Shown here: positions 41,679 to 50,479 of the stretch, one piece after another
Position numbering within the stretch: the stretch's first letter is position 1
How the letters are laid out: each line of letters begins with the position of its first letter
Source of the DNA: JANLYQ01 sp031365725
GTDB lineage: Bacteria > Actinomycetota > Actinomycetes > JACCUZ01
Direction of reading: 5' to 3'
Length of the DNA stretch: 64,000 nucleotides
NCBI GenBank assembly: GCA_031365725.1
Contig: JANLYQ010000019.1
Location: 1 to 64,000 of the forward strand
Notes under the pieces: generated by a model
Databases searched by the model: none
Told to the model about the DNA's origin: nothing
What the model saw: the letters and a program-made list of their open reading frames with translations, nothing else
Made by a program: the position numbers and the translations under genes

Positions 41679-44063
41679 TCAGCCTGCGGTGTCGCCCAAC
41701 GTCCAGCCCTGCACATCTGGAAGATCCTCGAGGTGGTCGACGATGTAGGCGGCGTGCTCGGCCAGTCTGGCCTGGCACCACGCTTTCAGCTCGCTGGCTC
41801 CTGCCGGCGTACGGCGTGCGTTGTTCACCGCATCCATCACCAGGTGATAGCGCGACACCTTGTTGCGCACCACCATGTCGAACGGCGTCGTCGTGGTGCC
41901 TTCCTCGATGAACCCGCGCACTCGGAAACGGTCCGCGTCTGGGCGCCCGTGGATCAACTGGTGCACCGCACCCGGATAGCCGTGGAACGAGAACACGACA
42001 TCGACCGCGTCGGTGAAGAGCTCGCTGAACAGCGTCTCGCTCATGCCGTGCGGGTGGTCCTTGGGTCGGGGCAGAGTCATGAGGTCGATGACATTCACCA
42101 CCCGCACCCGCAGGCGAGGCAGCCTCTCGCGCAGGATCTGTGCAGCAGCGACGGTTTCCATTGTCACGACGTCGCCGGCGCACGCGAGCACGATGTCGGG
42201 CTCGTCGACACCGTCATCGGTCCCGGCCCAGTCCCAGACGCTGGCACCCCGCGCGGCGTGCGCGACAGCATCGTCGATGGACAGCCACTGGAGCTGGGGC
42301 TGTTTGTCGATCACGATCAGGTTGACGTAGGACCGTGACCGGAAGCAGTGGTCCGCGACGGCGAGCAGGCTGTTGGCATCCGGCGGGAGATAGACCCGGC
42401 TGACGTTGGCCCGCTGGGTGATGACGTTCTGGATCAGGCCAGGGCCCTGGTGGGAGAACCCGTTGTGGTCGTTGCGCCAGGCGGTCGAGGTGAGCAGGAC
42501 GTTCAGGCTCGGCACCTTCGCCCGCCAGGAGAGGTTGGACGCCTCCTCGAGCCACTTGCTGTGCTGGATGGTCTGCGACGCGCTCACCATCGCAAACGCC
42601 TCGTAGGTGGCAAAGAGCCCATGTCGGCCGCTGAGGGTGTAGCCCTCGAGCCAGCCGTGACAGTTGTGCTCCGAGAGGACCTCCATCACCCGACCGTCGC
42701 GGGAGAGGGAGACGTCCTGGTCAGTCACCCGCTCCGCGAAGGCGCGGTCGGAGACCTCGAACACGGCGCCCAGCCGGTTGCTGTTGGTCTCGTCGGGGCA
42801 GAAGAGTCGGAAGTTGTGCGGGTTGGCTCGATAGATGTCGCGCATCATCTCGCCGAGCCGGCGGGTCGACTCGACCAGCTCGGTGCCGGGCCGCGCGACC
42901 TCCACGGCGTAGTCCCGGAAGTCTGGCAGTGCCAGATCCTCAGCGAGCAGGCCGCCGTTCGCGTGCGGGCTGGCGCTCATCCGACGGTCACCGGCCGGGT
43001 TGTTGGACAGCACAACTCGCGTCGGCTTCCCCTCCGCGTCGAACAACTCGTCCGGCCGGTAGGACAGGAGCCACTCCTCGAGCAGCCGCAGGTGTTCTGG
43101 GTTGTCCTTGACGCCGGACAACGGGACTTGGTGGGACCGCCAGGTGCCGGTCACCTGGATACCGTCGACCTTCTCCGGCCCGGTCCATCCCTTGGGGCTG
43201 CGCAAGACGATGAGCGGCCACTGTGGCCGGGCGCCGTCCCACGATCCGCCCCGGGCGGCGCTCTGGATGTTGCGGATGCGCGTCCAGGCCTCCGCCAGCA
43301 CGGCGGCAAACCGTCGGTGCATGCCCGGCAGATCATCACCCTCGACCTCGAGGACGTGGTAGCCGTGGCCCTCCAGCAGGGATCGGACTTCGGCGGGATC
43401 CTTTCGGGCCAGCACCGTGGGTCCAGAGATCTTCGCTCCGTTCAGGTGCAGCACCGGCAGCACCGCTCCGTCACGGGTCGGATTGAGGAACGAGATGCCC
43501 TTCCAGGACCCTTCCAGGGGTCCAGTCTCGGCCTCGCCGTCTCCGACGACGGCCAAGGCGATGAGCTCGGGGTTGTCCATCACTGCCCCGAACGCATGCA
43601 TCAGGACGTAGCCGAGTTCGCCGCCCTCGTGGATCGACCCGGGAGTGGGGACGGACACGTGGCTCGGGATGCCTCCGGGGGAAGAGAACTGCCGGCAGAG
43701 GATCGCGAGACCAGGCTCGTCCTGCGTCACCTTCGGATAGACCTCCGAGTAGCGACCCTCGAGATAGCCGGCGGCGACCAGCGCGGGACCGCCGTGTCCT
43801 GGTCCGGCAAGGTAGATCACCTGCTGCCCTGTGTGCCTGATGAGCCGGGAGACGTGGGCATAGACGAAGGAAAGTCCCGGACTGGTGCCCCAGTGCCCGA
43901 GCAGCCGGGGCTTGATGTCGGCAGGGGTCAGCGGCCTACGGAGCAGTGGGTTCGCCAACAAGTAGATCTGGGCGATCGTCAGGTAGTTGGCCGCTCGCCA
44001 CCAGGAGTCCAGCGCAGCCAGCTCGTCGTCATCGGGCTCGGAGAGCAGGTCGTCTCGCAGCAC
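41679..44063 (-). CDS. xfp: Xylulose-5-phosphate/fructose-6-phosphate phosphoketolase
   Basis: 794 residues, the usual length. The TPP enzyme cleaves xylulose 5-P or fructose 6-P with phosphate to acetyl phosphate and an aldose phosphate. Signatures are NYLTIAQIYL, LLGHWGTSPGLSFVYAH, GPGHGGPALVAAGYLEG, GDGEAETGPLEGSWKG, and a C-terminal domain with SFHGYPGAVHQLIHGRP. GTG 44063 has GAGGAG six bases upstream. Acetyl phosphate would feed the convergent acetate kinase for one ATP. It is divergent from a universal stress gene and shares a strong DosR-like box with it. Confidence 0.95.
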   Translation of the reverse strand: MLRDDLLSEPDDDELAALDSWWRAANYLTIAQIYLLANPLLRRPLTPADIKPRLLGHWGTSPGLSFVYAHVSRLIRHTGQQVIYLAGPGHGGPALVAAGYLEGRYSEVYPKVTQDEPGLAILCRQFSSPGGIPSHVSVPTPGSIHEGGELGYVLMHAFGAVMDNPELIALAVVGDGEAETGPLEGSWKGISFLNPTRDGAVLPVLHLNGAKISGPTVLARKDPAEVRSLLEGHGYHVLEVEGDDLPGMHRRFAAVLAEAWTRIRNIQSAARGGSWDGARPQWPLIVLRSPKGWTGPEKVDGIQVTGTWRSHQVPLSGVKDNPEHLRLLEEWLLSYRPDELFDAEGKPTRVVLSNNPAGDRRMSASPHANGGLLAEDLALPDFRDYAVEVARPGTELVESTRRLGEMMRDIYRANPHNFRLFCPDETNSNRLGAVFEVSDRAFAERVTDQDVSLSRDGRVMEVLSEHNCHGWLEGYTLSGRHGLFATYEAFAMVSASQTIQHSKWLEEASNLSWRAKVPSLNVLLTSTAWRNDHNGFSHQGPGLIQNVITQRANVSRVYLPPDANSLLAVADHCFRSRSYVNLIVIDKQPQLQWLSIDDAVAHAARGASVWDWAGTDDGVDEPDIVLACAGDVVTMETVAAAQILRERLPRLRVRVVNVIDLMTLPRPKDHPHGMSETLFSELFTDAVDVVFSFHGYPGAVHQLIHGRPDADRFRVRGFIEEGTTTTPFDMVVRNKVSRYHLVMDAVNNARRTPAGASELKAWCQARLAEHAAYIVDHLEDLPDVQGWTLGDTAG

Positions 44064-44149
44064 GCGGGTCTCCTCGGTCGCTGGGGGCGTCGGTCCGAAT
44101 GCTGCCCTCGGCGCCGGTGGACGTGCAAGGGCTCAGGTCATCCCTGGGC

Positions 44150-44165
44150 AGGACCAAAGTCCCGG
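44150..44165. promoter_or_regulatory. DosR-like box between xfp and a usp gene
   Basis: The core AGGACCAAAGTCCC matches GGGACTWWAGTCCC at 12 of 14 positions. The box lies 87 bases before the phosphoketolase start and 87 before the universal stress gene start, midway in a divergent promoter region, so it may control both. Confidence 0.65.
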
Positions 44166-44251
44166 CAGTTCCGTCCGACCAGCCCTGACGAAGAGGTGCG
44201 GCCGGTGGTCTGGTGGAGGGGCACACCACCCGCCGTACAGGAGGACACGTC

Positions 44252-45109
44252 ATGGACAGCACGCTCCGGAGAGCAGTCGTGGTCGGACTCGACGAGTCGT
44301 CGCACGCTCGCGAAGCCGTCGATCACGCCGCTGCTCTGGCCGACCGCAAGCGGCTTGCCCTGCGGCTCGTGCACGCGGTGAACCCTTCGCAGTACGGCGC
44401 CGGCGCCTCAGCCGGCTGGTCACCCGATCCTTTCGGCATTCCGTACCGTGCGGCGGAGGCTCTCGTCACCGAGACCGTGTCCCGCGTCAAGGACCGCTAT
44501 CCGCAGCTGACCATCACCTCCAGGCTCGAGTTCCACTCCCCGGTGGACCTTCTGGTGGAGGAGTCTGAGGCCGCCGAGGTGCTGGTCCTGGGGGTGCGTG
44601 GCAGTGGTGGGTTCTCCGCGCTGCTGGTCGGCTCGACGACGGTCCGTCTGGCGAGCAAGGCACACTGCCCGGTGATCGCCGTACGCGCGGAGCTGCATCG
44701 TCGTCGTCCTCGGCACGGGATCGTGGTCGGTGTCGATGGGTCTCCCGAGGCCGCAGAGGCCTTGGAGTTCGCCCTGAGCGAGGCAGCGGAGACCAAGCAG
44801 TCCCTGACGGCCGTCATGGCCTACGCCGACCCCGCCTCCCTGGGTAACGCCGTGATCCACCCGCTGGTGAACGCGGCGCTGGCTGAGGCACTCGCCGGCT
44901 GGGGTGAAAAGTACCCCGACGTCAGCATCGAACGGCTGATCGTCTGCGAGCAACCGGTCAAGGCCCTTGTCGAGGCATCGGCAGCAGCGGAGCTGCTCGT
45001 GGTGGGTTCCCGCGGCCGAGGCGCACTCCGGTCGATGTTCGGTTCCGTGAGCCACGGCGTCCTGCATCACGCCGACTGCTCGGTCGCCGTGGTGCACAGT
45101 CGGCCCTGA
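44252..45109 (+). CDS. Universal stress protein, tandem UspA domains
   Basis: 285 residues from ATG 44252, with AGGAGG at about 44239-44245. Domain one: VVVGLDESSHAREAV, GVRGSGGFSALLVGSTTVRL (Val for the usual Ser in GSRG). Domain two: IVVGVDGSPEAAEAL, GSRGRGALRSMFGSVSHGVL. It is the fourth tandem Usp in 18 kb. It ends in a strong hairpin terminator and lies behind the DosR-like box at 44150. Confidence 0.93.
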   Translation: MDSTLRRAVVVGLDESSHAREAVDHAAALADRKRLALRLVHAVNPSQYGAGASAGWSPDPFGIPYRAAEALVTETVSRVKDRYPQLTITSRLEFHSPVDLLVEESEAAEVLVLGVRGSGGFSALLVGSTTVRLASKAHCPVIAVRAELHRRRPRHGIVVGVDGSPEAAEALEFALSEAAETKQSLTAVMAYADPASLGNAVIHPLVNAALAEALAGWGEKYPDVSIERLIVCEQPVKALVEASAAAELLVVGSRGRGALRSMFGSVSHGVLHHADCSVAVVHSRP

Positions 45110-45114
45110 CGCGA

Positions 45115-45148
45115 GGCGGTGACCCGGTCACACGACCGGGCCACCGCC
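45115..45148. terminator. Strong hairpin terminator between convergent usp and PepSY genes
   Basis: Arms 45115-45129 (ggcggtgacccggtc) and 45134-45148 (gaccgggccaccgcc) pair at 14 of 15 positions around a four-base acac loop. Further gcgag/ctcgc sequence lies outside the stem. No long T run follows. It sits between two convergent stops and can serve both strands. Confidence 0.75.
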
Positions 45149-45164
45149 GTTGCCTCGCCGCCGA

Positions 45165-45623
45165 TCAACCCGCCGTCGACGACTGACCCGCTGTCCCAGC
45201 GCCGGGGCCGCCACCGGTCTGAGTGCCGGTCACGATGAAGTCGCTGCCGACCTGCACGATCACCTGATCACCGGCGGAGGTCACGATGTGCGCCTCGTAG
45301 ACGCCGTCCGAGTCGGTCTCGACCCTCTGGATCGTCGCGCTCGGGTACTTGGCCAGCGCGGCCGCCTTGACCTTCTCAGCCGTGGTCCCCGTGAGCAGGT
45401 GCTCGTCCGAACGCATGCTCTTGGTGGGGTCCGTCGTCTGCACGAGAGTGCCACTGCCACTGCCACTGCCACTGCGACTGGCGGTGCTGCTGCTCGCGGT
45501 GGCGGACGGAGTACTCGTCGCCGCGCTGGCCGACATGGTGCCGGCGGCCATCCCACCGACGGCGAGTCCGGAGAGCACGAGCACTCCACCGGCGAGGGCC
45601 TTCTTCATCGTGGTCGAGTTCAT
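45165..45623 (-). CDS. Secreted PepSY-domain protein
   Basis: 152 residues. A signal peptide (about 1-35, ending ASA) is followed by a Ser/Thr/Ala-rich and Ser-Gly-repeat linker (about 36-62), then a PepSY-like region: LLTGTTAEKVKAAALAKYPSATIQRVETD-type sequence with EAHIVTSAGDQVIVQVG. PepSY proteins are small exported domains thought to bind or inhibit peptidases or act with them outside the cell. AAGGAG lies before ATG 45623. It is divergent from the MDMPI-family gene and apparently a single-gene unit. Confidence 0.82.
   Translation of the reverse strand: MNSTTMKKALAGGVLVLSGLAVGGMAAGTMSASAATSTPSATASSSTASRSGSGSGSGTLVQTTDPTKSMRSDEHLLTGTTAEKVKAAALAKYPSATIQRVETDSDGVYEAHIVTSAGDQVIVQVGSDFIVTGTQTGGGPGAGTAGQSSTAG
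45449..45478. repeat. Hexanucleotide repeat coding for a Ser-Gly linker
   Basis: Four exact copies of tgccac (45449-45472) and a fifth with one change code for (Ser-Gly)n in the PepSY protein linker. The unit is in frame, so length changes would not disrupt the protein. Confidence 0.85.
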
Positions 45624-45761
45624 GGGTAACTCCTTCGGTTGAGCCCCGGTCGGGGCCGATGACGACCAGCCTGGGCTGCGACCCTCCCTGCCACCTGCGC
45701 GGCCACTGGCAGGTCCCTGCCGGTGTCAGGTCGGCGGCGGGTGTGCTGTTGACTCGGACGC

Positions 45762-46544
45762 ATGCCACAGATCACCCAGGTCCTGCCAGCCCTCACCGCG
45801 TCCCACCAGCGGCTCGCCGCCGCTGTCGCGGGACTCGCCGAGGGCGACGGCACCCGCCAGTCCTATGCCAGCGAGTGGACCATCGCCCAGGTCCTCTCCC
45901 ACATCGGGTCCGGTGCCGAGATCAACACGCGGGTCATCCAGTCCGTCGTGTCGGGCGACCCCACACCCAGCCGTGACGACCTGACCGAGATCTGGGGCCG
46001 CTGGGACGCCAAGTCGCCCGAGGCACAGCTCAGCGACGGCGTCGCGTCCGATGCCGCGCTGCTCGACGACATCGCTTCCCTGTCGGGGGAGCAGGTCTCC
46101 GGCTGGCGGCACACGCTGCATGGTGAGGAGGTCGACCTTGCCGGCCTGCTGATGCAGCGCCTCGGTGAGCACGCGCTGCACACCTGGGACGTGGTCGTCG
46201 CAGTCGATCCCGCGGCTACGGTGTCCGCGGACGCGGTCGCCTTGCTCATCGATGCACTCGCCATGGTGGTGTCGAAGACGGCCACGCTCGCGCCGGGGTC
46301 TCGGATCGCGGTTACGACGACGGAGCCGGCGCGGACGTTCCTGCTCGAGGCGGACTCCGAAGCTGCCTCCCTCGCCGTTGTCGACCCCAACTCCTCGGCG
46401 GACGCGACGGCCTCGCTGCACCTGCCGGCGGAGGCGTTCCTTCGCTTGACCTACGGCCGGCTCGACCCCGACCACACGCCGGCCGGAGTTGAGACTGACG
46501 GCGTCGACCTCGGCACCCTGCGGCAGGCCTTCCCCGGCTTCTGA
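45762..46544 (+). CDS. Maleylpyruvate isomerase/MDMPI-family mycothiol-type protein
   Basis: 260 residues. The N-terminal DinB-like four-helix domain carries the metal ligands expected of the family: His in WTIAQVLSHIGS, and Glu-His in QRLGEHALHTWDV. A C-terminal MDMPI_C-type domain covers about 150-260. Family members use mycothiol as cofactor for isomerisation or thiol transfer; substrate is unknown. It is alone on its strand, with no operon partners. Confidence 0.85.
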   Translation: MPQITQVLPALTASHQRLAAAVAGLAEGDGTRQSYASEWTIAQVLSHIGSGAEINTRVIQSVVSGDPTPSRDDLTEIWGRWDAKSPEAQLSDGVASDAALLDDIASLSGEQVSGWRHTLHGEEVDLAGLLMQRLGEHALHTWDVVVAVDPAATVSADAVALLIDALAMVVSKTATLAPGSRIAVTTTEPARTFLLEADSEAASLAVVDPNSSADATASLHLPAEAFLRLTYGRLDPDHTPAGVETDGVDLGTLRQAFPGF

Positions 46545-46616
46545 GCCACCGCGCAACCCCCGCCCGCCTCCCGCAGTTGACCACGTCAGGTAGGCCGACA
46601 GAGCGAGGTGGTCTCG

Positions 46617-47648
46617 CTAGGACGTGGCACTTCCTCGTGTGTTCACTGCCGGGATCACCCGTTCGCCGTACGCCGCCAGCGTCGCGTCCTTCGCGTCGTG
46701 CTGCAGGTAGAGCGCGAACTGGTCGACGCCGAGCTCGCGCAGCTGCTCCAACCGCGCCATCTGCGCCTCGACGGGACCGAGCAGGCAGAAACGGTCGATC
46801 ACCTCGTCCGGCACGAAGTCGGTGTGCTCGTTGCCGGCCTTGCCATGACTGTTGTAGTCATAGCCCGCGCGGCCGGCGATGTAGTCGCTCAGGGCCGCCG
46901 GTACTGCTGCTCCCTCGGACCCGTAGCGCGCCACGATGTCCGCCACGTGGTTGCCGACCATGCCGCCGAACCACCGGCACTGGGCCCGGGCGTGCTCCAT
47001 CCCGGCATCGGAACCGTCGGTGACGTAGGCCGGTGCCGCCACGCAGATGGTGATCGAGTCGGGATCCCGACCGGCGTCGGCGGCCGCCTTGCGCACCGCC
47101 GCGATGGACCACGCGGTGATGTCTGGGTCAGCGAGCTGCAGGATGAAACCGTCGGCCACCTCGCCGGTGAGAGCAAGTGCCTTCGGGCCGTACGCCGCGA
47201 CCCAGATCGGCAGCCGCGAGGACGCGCCCCACGGGAAGCGCAGCTGATTGCCCTTGTAGTCAACGGATTCGCCGTTGGCCAGGCCACGGATCACCGCGAT
47301 CGACTCGCGCAGCGTGGCCAGGGTCACCGGGCTGCCGTTGATGACGCGTACGGCGGAGTCGCCTCGTCCGATGCCGCACACCGTGCGGTTGCCGAACATG
47401 TCGTTCAGCGTCGCGAACAGCGAGGCGGTGACGGTCCAGTCGCGGGTCGCCGGGTTGGTCACCATCGGTCCGACAGTGACCCGATGGGTCCGGGACAGGA
47501 TCTGGCTGTAGACGACGAACGGCTCCTGCCAGAGCAGGTGGGAGTCGAAGGTCCAGACGTGACTGAAGCCATAGGTCTCGGCCTTGACCGCGAGGTCGAC
47601 CACCCGCCAGGCAGGCGGGTCGGTCTGCAGGACGACGCCGAAGTCCAT
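46617..47648 (-). CDS. LLM-class (F420/flavin-dependent) oxidoreductase
   Basis: 343 residues. The luciferase-like fold is indicated by DLAVKAETYGFSHVWTFDSH, TVGPMVTNPATRDWTVTAS, GIGRGDSAVR and LPIWVAAYGPKALAL. The group found with hydantoinase/dihydropyrimidinase genes is a known F420-type subgroup of the family; its reaction is unclear. It lies two bases after the dihydropyrimidinase stop, third gene in the pyrimidine-type operon. A role in reducing or oxidising a pyrimidine ring or its product is possible. Confidence 0.87.
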   Translation of the reverse strand: MDFGVVLQTDPPAWRVVDLAVKAETYGFSHVWTFDSHLLWQEPFVVYSQILSRTHRVTVGPMVTNPATRDWTVTASLFATLNDMFGNRTVCGIGRGDSAVRVINGSPVTLATLRESIAVIRGLANGESVDYKGNQLRFPWGASSRLPIWVAAYGPKALALTGEVADGFILQLADPDITAWSIAAVRKAAADAGRDPDSITICVAAPAYVTDGSDAGMEHARAQCRWFGGMVGNHVADIVARYGSEGAAVPAALSDYIAGRAGYDYNSHGKAGNEHTDFVPDEVIDRFCLLGPVEAQMARLEQLRELGVDQFALYLQHDAKDATLAAYGERVIPAVNTRGSATS

Positions 47649-47650
47649 CC

Positions 47651-49081
47651 TCAGAGCAGGTTCTGGGAGAGAGCGCGCTTGACGAACTGGCCGTGCGACG
47701 TGCTGCCGACGTACCCGGTGTCGTCCTTGATCATTGCGCCACGGGACATGACGGTGTCGACGTGGCCGTCGACCTCAAAACCCTCCCAGGCCGAGTAGTC
47801 CATGTTCATGTGGTGGCTGCGGCCGGGACCGATGCCGATGGAGGTGTGTCCGCGCGGGTCGTAGATGACGATGTCAGCGTCGGCGCCGGCCGTGATGACG
47901 CCCTTGCGACCGTAGAGCCCGAACATGCGGGCCGGTGCCGCGCAGCAGACGTCGACCCACTTCTCCAGGCTGATCCGGCCATCGACGACGCCTTGGTAGA
48001 GCAGGTCCATCCGGTGCTCTACCGACCCGATACCGTTGGGGATCTTGGCGAAGTTGCCGACACCCATGTCCTTCTGGTCCTTCATGCAGAACGGGCAGTG
48101 GTCGGTGGAGACCGTCGTGACGTCGCCGGTCCGGATGTATCGCCACAGCTCGTCCTGGTGCCCTTCCGCACGAGAGCGCAGCGGCGTGGAGCAGACCCAC
48201 TTGGCACCCTCGAAGTCGCCCCACTCGGCGCTGCGCGCACCGAGCTGCTCCTCCAACGACAGGTAGAGGTACTGCGGGCAGGTCTCACCGAAGACGTTCT
48301 GCCCGGCATTGCGCGCCTCGGCGATGCGCGCCAGCGCCTGCTTGGCCGACACGTGCACGACGTACAGCGGTGCACCTGTCATGTCAGCGAGCATCACGGC
48401 CCGGTGGGTGGCCTCCTGCTCGGCCTGCCACGGACGCGTGGTGCCGTGGAAGTACGGCGCGGTGTCGCCACGTTCCAGTGCCTGCTGGACCAAGACGTCG
48501 ATGGCGGAGCCGTTCTCGGCGTGCATCATGATCAGGCTGCCGTTGCCGGCGGCGGACTGCATGGCACGCAGGATCTGACCGTCGCTGGACAGAAGGACGC
48601 CGGGGTAGGCCATGAACAGCTTGAAGCTGGTGATGCCCTCGCCGATGAGCTCGTCCATCGCCTTGAGCGACTCGTCGTCGACCTCGCCGATGATCTGGTG
48701 GAAGCCGTAGTCGATCGCGCAGTTGCCGGCAGCCTTCTGGTGCCACGCCGCCACCTGGTCCTGGACGCGCTGGCCGTGCGTCTGCACGACGAAGTCGATG
48801 ATCGTCGTGGTGCCGCCCCACGCCGCGGCTCGCGTGCCGGTCTCGAAGGTGTCGCTCGCTTTAGTGCCACCGAACGGCATCTCCATGTGGGTGTGCGCGT
48901 CGATGCCACCCGGGATCACGTACCTGCCTGTCGCATCGATCACGGTGTCGGCACTGACGGCAGCGAGCGCGCTCGACCCGGGCGCGATGACCGCGGCGAT
49001 GGTCTCGCCGTCGACCAGCACGTCCTGCAACGACGAGCCGTGCGGGGTGACCACAGTCCCACCGCTGATCAGACTCGTCAT
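47651..49081 (-). CDS. hydA: Dihydropyrimidinase (hydantoinase family)
   Basis: 476 residues. Metal ligands are His63 and His65 in GGIDAHTHMEMPF, the carboxylated Lys154 in GITSFKLFMAYPG, further His in PLYVVHVSAKQ, and Asp in VSTDHCPF. The enzyme opens dihydrouracil/dihydrothymine or hydantoins to N-carbamoyl amino acids, step two of reductive pyrimidine breakdown. ATG 49081 overlaps the C-N hydrolase stop (ATGA), and the hydrolase provides the next step. The first enzyme, dihydropyrimidine dehydrogenase, is not in the window. Confidence 0.93.
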   Translation of the reverse strand: MTSLISGGTVVTPHGSSLQDVLVDGETIAAVIAPGSSALAAVSADTVIDATGRYVIPGGIDAHTHMEMPFGGTKASDTFETGTRAAAWGGTTTIIDFVVQTHGQRVQDQVAAWHQKAAGNCAIDYGFHQIIGEVDDESLKAMDELIGEGITSFKLFMAYPGVLLSSDGQILRAMQSAAGNGSLIMMHAENGSAIDVLVQQALERGDTAPYFHGTTRPWQAEQEATHRAVMLADMTGAPLYVVHVSAKQALARIAEARNAGQNVFGETCPQYLYLSLEEQLGARSAEWGDFEGAKWVCSTPLRSRAEGHQDELWRYIRTGDVTTVSTDHCPFCMKDQKDMGVGNFAKIPNGIGSVEHRMDLLYQGVVDGRISLEKWVDVCCAAPARMFGLYGRKGVITAGADADIVIYDPRGHTSIGIGPGRSHHMNMDYSAWEGFEVDGHVDTVMSRGAMIKDDTGYVGSTSHGQFVKRALSQNLL

Positions 49082-49926
49082 GGCTTGGTCGTCGCGACGT
49101 AGGACTCCGGGCGACGGTCCCGGTAGAACTGCCAGTCGTTGCGCACCGTCGTGATCAGGTCGAGGTCGAGGTCGCGGGTGACGATCTCCTCCTTGTCCGG
49201 AGAGGCAACCTCACCGACGTAGTTGCCCCGTGGGTCGACGAAGTACGACGACCCGTAGAAGTGCGGTGCGTCGGGCCCGAACTCGCCGACCTCCTGGCCG
49301 ATGCGGTTGTTGGCGGCGATGAAGTACTGGTTGGCGGCCGCGGCCGCGGGCTGCTCGAGCTCCCACAACCGGTTGGACAGTCCGGGCTTGGTGGCCGAGG
49401 GGTTGAAGACCAGCTGCGCATTGTTGAGACCGAGCTCGCGCCAGCCCTCGGGGAAGTGCCGGTCGTAGCAGATGTAGACACCCACCCGCCCGACCGCCGT
49501 GGTGAAGACGGGGTAGCCCGAGTTGCCCGGGCGGAAGTAGAACTTCTCCCAGAACTGGGGGAGGTTCGGGATGTGGTGCTTGCGGTAGGTGCCGAGCAGC
49601 GTGCCGTCGGCGTTGATCACCGCAGCGGTGTTGTAGTACTCACCCTCGTTGGCGACCTCGTAGATCGGCAGCACGATGACCAGGTGCAGCTCCTTGGCCA
49701 GGGCCTGGAACCGCTCGGTCGTCGGTCCGGGGACCGACTCGACGTAGTCGTAGTACTTCTGGTCCTGCACCGCACCGAAGTAGGGTCCGTAGAACAGTTC
49801 CTGGAAGCAGATGATCTGAACCCCGTCAGCAGCGGCCCGCCGGGTGAGCTCCTCGTGCTTGGCGATCATCGACTCTTTGTCGCCGGTCCACTCGACCTGC
49901 GTGACGGCTGCGCGGACGACCGACAT
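49078..49926 (-). CDS. Carbon-nitrogen hydrolase, beta-ureidopropionase type
   Basis: 282 residues from ATG 49926, preceded by a GGGAG site six bases away; ATG 49938 has none. The nitrilase-fold triad is Glu43 in FQELFYGPYFG, Lys116 in TYRKHHIP and Cys153 in GVYICYDRHFPEG. Together with the following dihydropyrimidinase it would hydrolyse N-carbamoyl-beta-alanine to beta-alanine, CO2 and ammonia. It is the first gene of the three-gene operon. Confidence 0.9.
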   Translation of the reverse strand: MSVVRAAVTQVEWTGDKESMIAKHEELTRRAAADGVQIICFQELFYGPYFGAVQDQKYYDYVESVPGPTTERFQALAKELHLVIVLPIYEVANEGEYYNTAAVINADGTLLGTYRKHHIPNLPQFWEKFYFRPGNSGYPVFTTAVGRVGVYICYDRHFPEGWRELGLNNAQLVFNPSATKPGLSNRLWELEQPAAAAANQYFIAANNRIGQEVGEFGPDAPHFYGSSYFVDPRGNYVGEVASPDKEEIVTRDLDLDLITTVRNDWQFYRDRRPESYVATTKP

Positions 49927-49999
49927 GGTGGCTCCCATCAGGCTGTAAGTCGTGTCAACCTACTGCCTGATCCTGTCGCCGTGCTGAACCGCCGGTGGC

Positions 50000-50479
50000 T
50001 TAGGAGGCGCCGGTCGAAGTGTGCTTGACCGGGGCCGGGGCCGGTGCCGGCCGCGGGGCGGGTGCCCGCACCGCCACGGCCGGCGGGGCGGCGACAACGC
50101 CGCCACCCGAGGCGGCGTACGTCCGCGGTACGAGGCCGGTTGTACCGCCGCCGCTGCCAGGGATCGGGCGTCGGGACAGCGCCCGGGTCTGGGCGTGCAA
50201 CCGGGCCAGCGCCTTCTGCAGCCGGACGACCCGGGCCTGCTCGGCTGTGGCCGCCTGCGACAGCACGATGGTCGGCTTGTCGAGGCTGCTGCGATCCACG
50301 GCAGCCACCGGGCGACCGCTCGCCACCCCGGGCTGGTCCTGGGTCGCCGTGGTCTTCTTGGCGACGGAGGCCGGGTGGGCAACGCCCCAGGCCGTGGCAG
50401 CCGTCAGCACGCCGGCGGCCAGTGGCGCGACCACCGCTGCGGTACCCCACTTGATGTTGCGAGCCATCCGCTCAGTCAT
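50000..50479 (-). CDS. Exported Ala/Pro-rich protein
   Basis: 159 residues. An N-terminal signal or anchor (about 9-33) is followed by a short coiled coil (about 70-100, VRLQKALARLHAQTRAL) and an Ala/Pro-rich tail ending PAPAPAPVKHTSTG. No enzyme motif is seen. It overlaps the upstream gene by eight bases, and both have the same layout (membrane start, coiled coil, low-complexity tail), so they may act as a pair at the envelope. Low complexity makes homology unreliable. Confidence 0.65.
   Translation of the reverse strand: MTERMARNIKWGTAAVVAPLAAGVLTAATAWGVAHPASVAKKTTATQDQPGVASGRPVAAVDRSSLDKPTIVLSQAATAEQARVVRLQKALARLHAQTRALSRRPIPGSGGGTTGLVPRTYAASGGGVVAAPPAVAVRAPAPRPAPAPAPVKHTSTGAS

Noticed and set aside
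45640..45760. A regulatory palindrome (ggcaggtccctgcc) before the MDMPI gene
   Set aside because: It is a short GC-rich palindrome without known family; chance is likely in this base composition.
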